Assembly: GCA_027017165.1 (NCBI GenBank)
Contig: JALURF010000094.1
Span: forward strand, 2,910 to 11,414
DNA: 8,505 nt
DNA from: Thermofilaceae archaeon
GTDB taxonomy: Archaea; Thermoproteota; Thermoprotei; Thermofilales; B69-G16
Direction of reading: 5' to 3'
Each line of letters opens with the position of its first letter. Position 1 is the first letter of the stretch. Position numbers and translations under genes: made by a program. The notes below the pieces were generated by a model, which searched no databases, was not told the origin of the DNA, and worked only from the letters and a program-made list of their open reading frames with translations. This document shows, piece after piece, positions 5,807 through 8,505 of the stretch.

Positions 5807-6622
5807 CTAGTGTAGTTTTTTTACTCCATCTTCTAAAGTCCTATAATACACATCGATCTGTAAAATCTCTAAAACTTTTTCTGCAGCCTTTTTTACCATT
5901 TCTGGATCAGTTCTAGGCCTTGACTTAAAGTCTGGATCCAGAATATTCTCATAGGGTATAAATTGTTGAACTACGAAAGCCACGCGCGCCTCGGCATTTT
6001 CTACAAGTTTTCTTAATTCTTTAGCTATTTCCACGACATCTTCGATACCTAGCATCTCCGGAACCATCGTAGTTCTTAACTCTAGAAATGGTACTTTTTT
6101 ACATAAGAAAAGTATACAGTTCCTTATTTTAGCTATAGCCTCTACCGTAGCTCCAAGCGGGAGCCCTACAATCCTAGAGTACTTATCGGGCTGACTTAAA
6201 GGTGCTTTAACATCTACAGCCACGTGGTCGAGATATTTGGCGAGACGTTTTACAATATGAGGATTCGATCCGTTAGTATCCAGACTGTTTTTAACCGCCA
6301 GGTTCTCGGCTATGTATCGAAACATAGCTTCGAGAGGTTCATGTTGTAAAGTAGGTTCGCCCCCCGTCACATGGAAATAATCTATAAAACCTAGGTTTCT
6401 CTCTAAAGCTCTTATAATATCAGCTATTGGAACTTTCCGTTCTCCTAATCCTCTAGCTAATTTAGAATTTCCACACCATGGACATTTAAAGTTACAACGG
6501 CTAGTCCATAAGGTAAAAGAAACCGATTCCAGGACATCTACTAGACTATTCTCCTTCCAGCCTCCAATAAGAATATACGTGTTTTTTAAAAAAGCAGGTA
6601 ATTCAGAGATTTTTTCAGACAT
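5807..6622 (-). CDS. nrdG: Anaerobic ribonucleoside-triphosphate reductase activating protein (radical SAM)
   Basis: Uses S-adenosylmethionine and a 4Fe-4S cluster to generate the glycyl radical on NrdD. The cluster motif is CNFKCPWC (C43, C47, C50), followed by TGGEPTLQ at 86-93 (the GGE motif that contacts SAM), LDTNGS at 114-119 and VDVKAP at 136-141. The protein has 271 residues, longer than the 154 of E. coli NrdG; it looks like the longer NrdG2-type activase common in archaea, with extra C-terminal sequence including FVVQQFIPYEN. The ATG at 6622 lies 12 bases after the nrdD stop, with ACAGG close to it as a weak ribosome binding site, so nrdD and nrdG form one operon. A related pyruvate formate-lyase-type activase would share these motifs, but the adjacency to NrdD decides the partner. 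Stop codon TAG 5807-5809. Confidence 0.92.
   Translation of the reverse strand: MSEKISELPAFLKNTYILIGGWKENSLVDVLESVSFTLWTSRCNFKCPWCGNSKLARGLGERKVPIADIIRALERNLGFIDYFHVTGGEPTLQHEPLEAMFRYIAENLAVKNSLDTNGSNPHIVKRLAKYLDHVAVDVKAPLSQPDKYSRIVGLPLGATVEAIAKIRNCILFLCKKVPFLELRTTMVPEMLGIEDVVEIAKELRKLVENAEARVAFVVQQFIPYENILDPDFKSRPRTDPEMVKKAAEKVLEILQIDVYYRTLEDGVKKLH
5816..5822 (+). terminator. T-tract, possible terminator of the winged-helix gene
   Basis: Seven consecutive T on the plus strand begin 17 bases after the stop at 5797-5799. Archaeal polymerase can stop on T-runs without a hairpin. The run lies inside the end of nrdG, where it reads as two Lys codons on the other strand, so it may simply be coding. 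Confidence 0.3.
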
Positions 6623-6634
6623 GCCTGTAAAACG

Positions 6635-8505
6635 CTACCTTCCAATAGAGTAATGTACTCTAAGCTTGAACTCGGCTTTTTTGCCTATGTTCCAGTTTTT
6701 GACCGGGCGGTAGTAGCCTACAATACGGCTCCACAAGTCAACTTGTGCGCCGCAGTTGGGGCATTTCTCCATTAATCCTATAGAGTTCCATCCGCATTTC
6801 CTGCAAACCGCTATAGTGGGCGTAATGCTGAAGTAAACCACCTTAGTGTTCTCGGCTATCCTCCTAACAAGCTTCTTCAAAGCCACGGGGTCGGGGCTCT
6901 CCTGTAGGAACAGGTGCATCATAACCCCGCCGGTAAATTCTTGCTGAACCTCCCCCTCCCATCTAGCCCTTTCAGCTATAGAGACGTCAGCGTAGTAGGG
7001 AATTATGCTATTGCTGTAGAAAGGCGCGATGCCGTCGCTAGGTATCAACAACTCTCCCCTCTTCCAAGCATCTCTGAATAACTCCATATCCAGCCTAGCC
7101 AGCCTATAGCCAGTAGACTCTCCCGGGATCTCCTCTACATTATAAAGATAGCCGTCGACCGCCTCATACTCCTCGGCTTTCTTCCTAACCATGCTAACCA
7201 TCTTCTTCATAATCGCCACTGCTTCTCCTATCTCTCTGCGGTCTACGTCTATCCACAGCTTAGGATTACGCATGAAATTGGCCGCGGCCTCGGGCAATCC
7301 TATAATACCGAAAGTATTGAAATGATTTCTAAAGTGCCCTAAGTATATCCTCGAGATTGGCATGAGGCCGTAGCGCAAGCTCATTTCATAACGCTTCCTC
7401 CAAGCCAGCAAGACTTTACGAGCATTTTCCATCTTCGAGTACAATAACTCCTCGAATATATCCCATTCTCCCTTGCTTAAATAGGCCAGTCTAGGCATGT
7501 TTATCGTAACTACTCCAATACTCCCCGTCGCGTCCGGCAATGCCCATATACCATACGCCTGCCTATTCTTAGTCAAGTACTCTTCTATCTCCTCAACGTC
7601 TGAGGGTAGGAGTTTAAGCTTGAAATTGTTATTATTTATCTTACTGGTATCTACGGTTAGCCTGCAGCACATAGAATAAAGGACTTCTACATTGCTAGCA
7701 TAGCCGTTCAATAGGTACGCGGCCCCCCTCTTGGCCAAAGCCTCGAAGATTAGATCTGTTAGCTCGCCCCATCGCCTTCCATTCCAGTCGAAGTTCTTGG
7801 TGAGCATTAAAGTCGGAATCGGGAAAGTAAAGGGCTGATGCCCCGCATCTCCTTCTATTAAGAGTTCGAAGAGGGCCTTGTTTATCATTAATGCTTCATC
7901 TAGATACTCCTCTAGTGTATTCGGCAGAGTTTTACCTCCTAAGATGGCGTTCTCTTTAAGGTATTGCTTGCTCGTATCTAACACGATTGTAATGTTTGTA
8001 AACGGAGACTGGAAACCGGCGCGCGCAGGATAATTTAAGTTAAACAACATGTGTTGTATAGCCTGCTTAATGTTTTCATAGGGTAGTCCATCGTGTCTTA
8101 CGAAAGGAGCTAGGAATATGTCGAAGCCGGAAGCCGCTTGCGCGCCAGTATACTCTTGAGAGCCAAAGAAGAAGAAATTGGTCAAATGGGCTATCGCCGT
8201 GTCTAAGTGTTTAGCTGGCTTCGAAATTATAGAGGGAGTTATCAATCCCTTTTTGAGTATTCTCCTAAAACTCCACCCGATACAGTACGGGATGAACAGT
8301 GAGTCTGGAAGCTTATGAATATGAAACTCGCCACTTAAGTGATCGTTTACGGCTTCTTTAGGCAGATAGGCACTGAGGACGTCTGGTCGCTTAATTAAGC
8401 GGTCAAATAGGAAGTTCCTGAAGTTACTGTAGCTAATGTTCATATTGGCGTTTTCGAAGACATCCCAACTGGCTCTTTTAAGGTAGTCCTGCTCTGCGCT
8501 GACTA
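6635..8505 (-). CDS. nrdD: Anaerobic (class III) ribonucleoside-triphosphate reductase, N-terminus outside the window
   Basis: Reduces ribonucleotides to deoxyribonucleotides with a glycyl radical made by NrdG; strictly oxygen-sensitive. The frame stays open past the ATG at 8443 to the window edge and reads ...ASWDVFENANMNISYSNF. ENAN is a conserved NrdD stretch, so that ATG is internal and the gene is 5'-incomplete. Counting from that Met: SGEFHIH at 37-43; PYCIGWS with C54, the probable thiyl-radical cysteine; FTFPIPTLMLTKNFDW at 205-220; SMCC with C259/C260, the active-site cysteine region; GSIGVVTINMPRL and HFNTFGIIGLPEA further on; a C-terminal zinc knuckle (C547, C550, C561, C564); and RIVGYYRP with G576 as the radical glycine. 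The last 26 residues fit the family. An N-terminal ATP-cone allosteric domain, if present, would be outside. All key residues in the visible part are intact. Confidence 0.95.
   Translation of the reverse strand, partial: VSAEQDYLKRASWDVFENANMNISYSNFRNFLFDRLIKRPDVLSAYLPKEAVNDHLSGEFHIHKLPDSLFIPYCIGWSFRRILKKGLITPSIISKPAKHLDTAIAHLTNFFFFGSQEYTGAQAASGFDIFLAPFVRHDGLPYENIKQAIQHMLFNLNYPARAGFQSPFTNITIVLDTSKQYLKENAILGGKTLPNTLEEYLDEALMINKALFELLIEGDAGHQPFTFPIPTLMLTKNFDWNGRRWGELTDLIFEALAKRGAAYLLNGYASNVEVLYSMCCRLTVDTSKINNNNFKLKLLPSDVEEIEEYLTKNRQAYGIWALPDATGSIGVVTINMPRLAYLSKGEWDIFEELLYSKMENARKVLLAWRKRYEMSLRYGLMPISRIYLGHFRNHFNTFGIIGLPEAAANFMRNPKLWIDVDRREIGEAVAIMKKMVSMVRKKAEEYEAVDGYLYNVEEIPGESTGYRLARLDMELFRDAWKRGELLIPSDGIAPFYSNSIIPYYADVSIAERARWEGEVQQEFTGGVMMHLFLQESPDPVALKKLVRRIAENTKVVYFSITPTIAVCRKCGWNSIGLMEKCPNCGAQVDLWSRIVGYYRPVKNWNIGKKAEFKLRVHYSIGR

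Noticed and set aside
193..8300. CRISPR array, tRNA, rRNA or insertion sequence
   Set aside because: Reading by eye, I saw no regularly spaced repeats, no tRNA cloverleaf pattern and no transposase; almost all of the window is covered by ordinary genes.

Overview
The window reads as part of the chromosome of an anaerobic, probably thermophilic archaeon, most likely a member of the Thermoproteota (Crenarchaeota). The signs are AT-rich TATA-like boxes about 25 bases before starts, GGTGA/AAGGTG-type ribosome binding sites, frequent GTG and TTG starts, heavy use of AGA/AGG and ATA codons, a zinc-type ATP sulfurylase, ribbon-helix-helix regulators, and an oxygen-sensitive class III ribonucleotide reductase. 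I cannot name the genus from sequence alone.

Layout, left to right. (1) Bases 1-844, plus strand: the C-terminal part of a multi-pass MOP/Wzx-like glycolipid flippase, cut by the window edge. (2) Bases 846-4162, minus strand: a compact operon read in the order small ribbon-helix-helix (RHH) protein, ATP sulfurylase (Sat), AlkP-superfamily phosphodiesterase, APS kinase (CysC). Junctions are tight: the sat ribosome binding site overlaps the RHH stop, and sat overlaps the next gene by GTGA. (3) Bases 4163-4254: a divergent AT-rich promoter region with an inverted repeat, leading on the plus strand to a second RHH protein (4255-4461) that is a paralogue of the first. (4) Bases 4462-4737 contain a 58-residue reading frame (4507-4683) predicted to encode a signal-peptide-like or membrane-anchored microprotein with a Gly/Pro/Asp-rich tail. 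It is followed on the same strand by a 353-residue winged-helix protein (4738-5799). (5) Bases 5807-8505, minus strand: nrdD-nrdG. NrdD runs off the right edge; its true N-terminus lies outside.

How the genes may work together. Sat and CysC make PAPS from sulfate and ATP. No PAPS or APS reductase and no sulfotransferase is visible here. With a flippase and an AlkP-superfamily hydrolase next door, the PAPS could serve sulfation of surface glycans rather than cysteine synthesis; this is inference. The two RHH paralogues are candidate local regulators of the PAPS operon and of each other. NrdD and NrdG form the anaerobic deoxynucleotide supply and look functionally unrelated to the rest.

The least explained part is the microprotein plus double-module winged-helix pair at 4507-5799. 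No tRNA, rRNA, CRISPR array, insertion sequence or integrase was seen.
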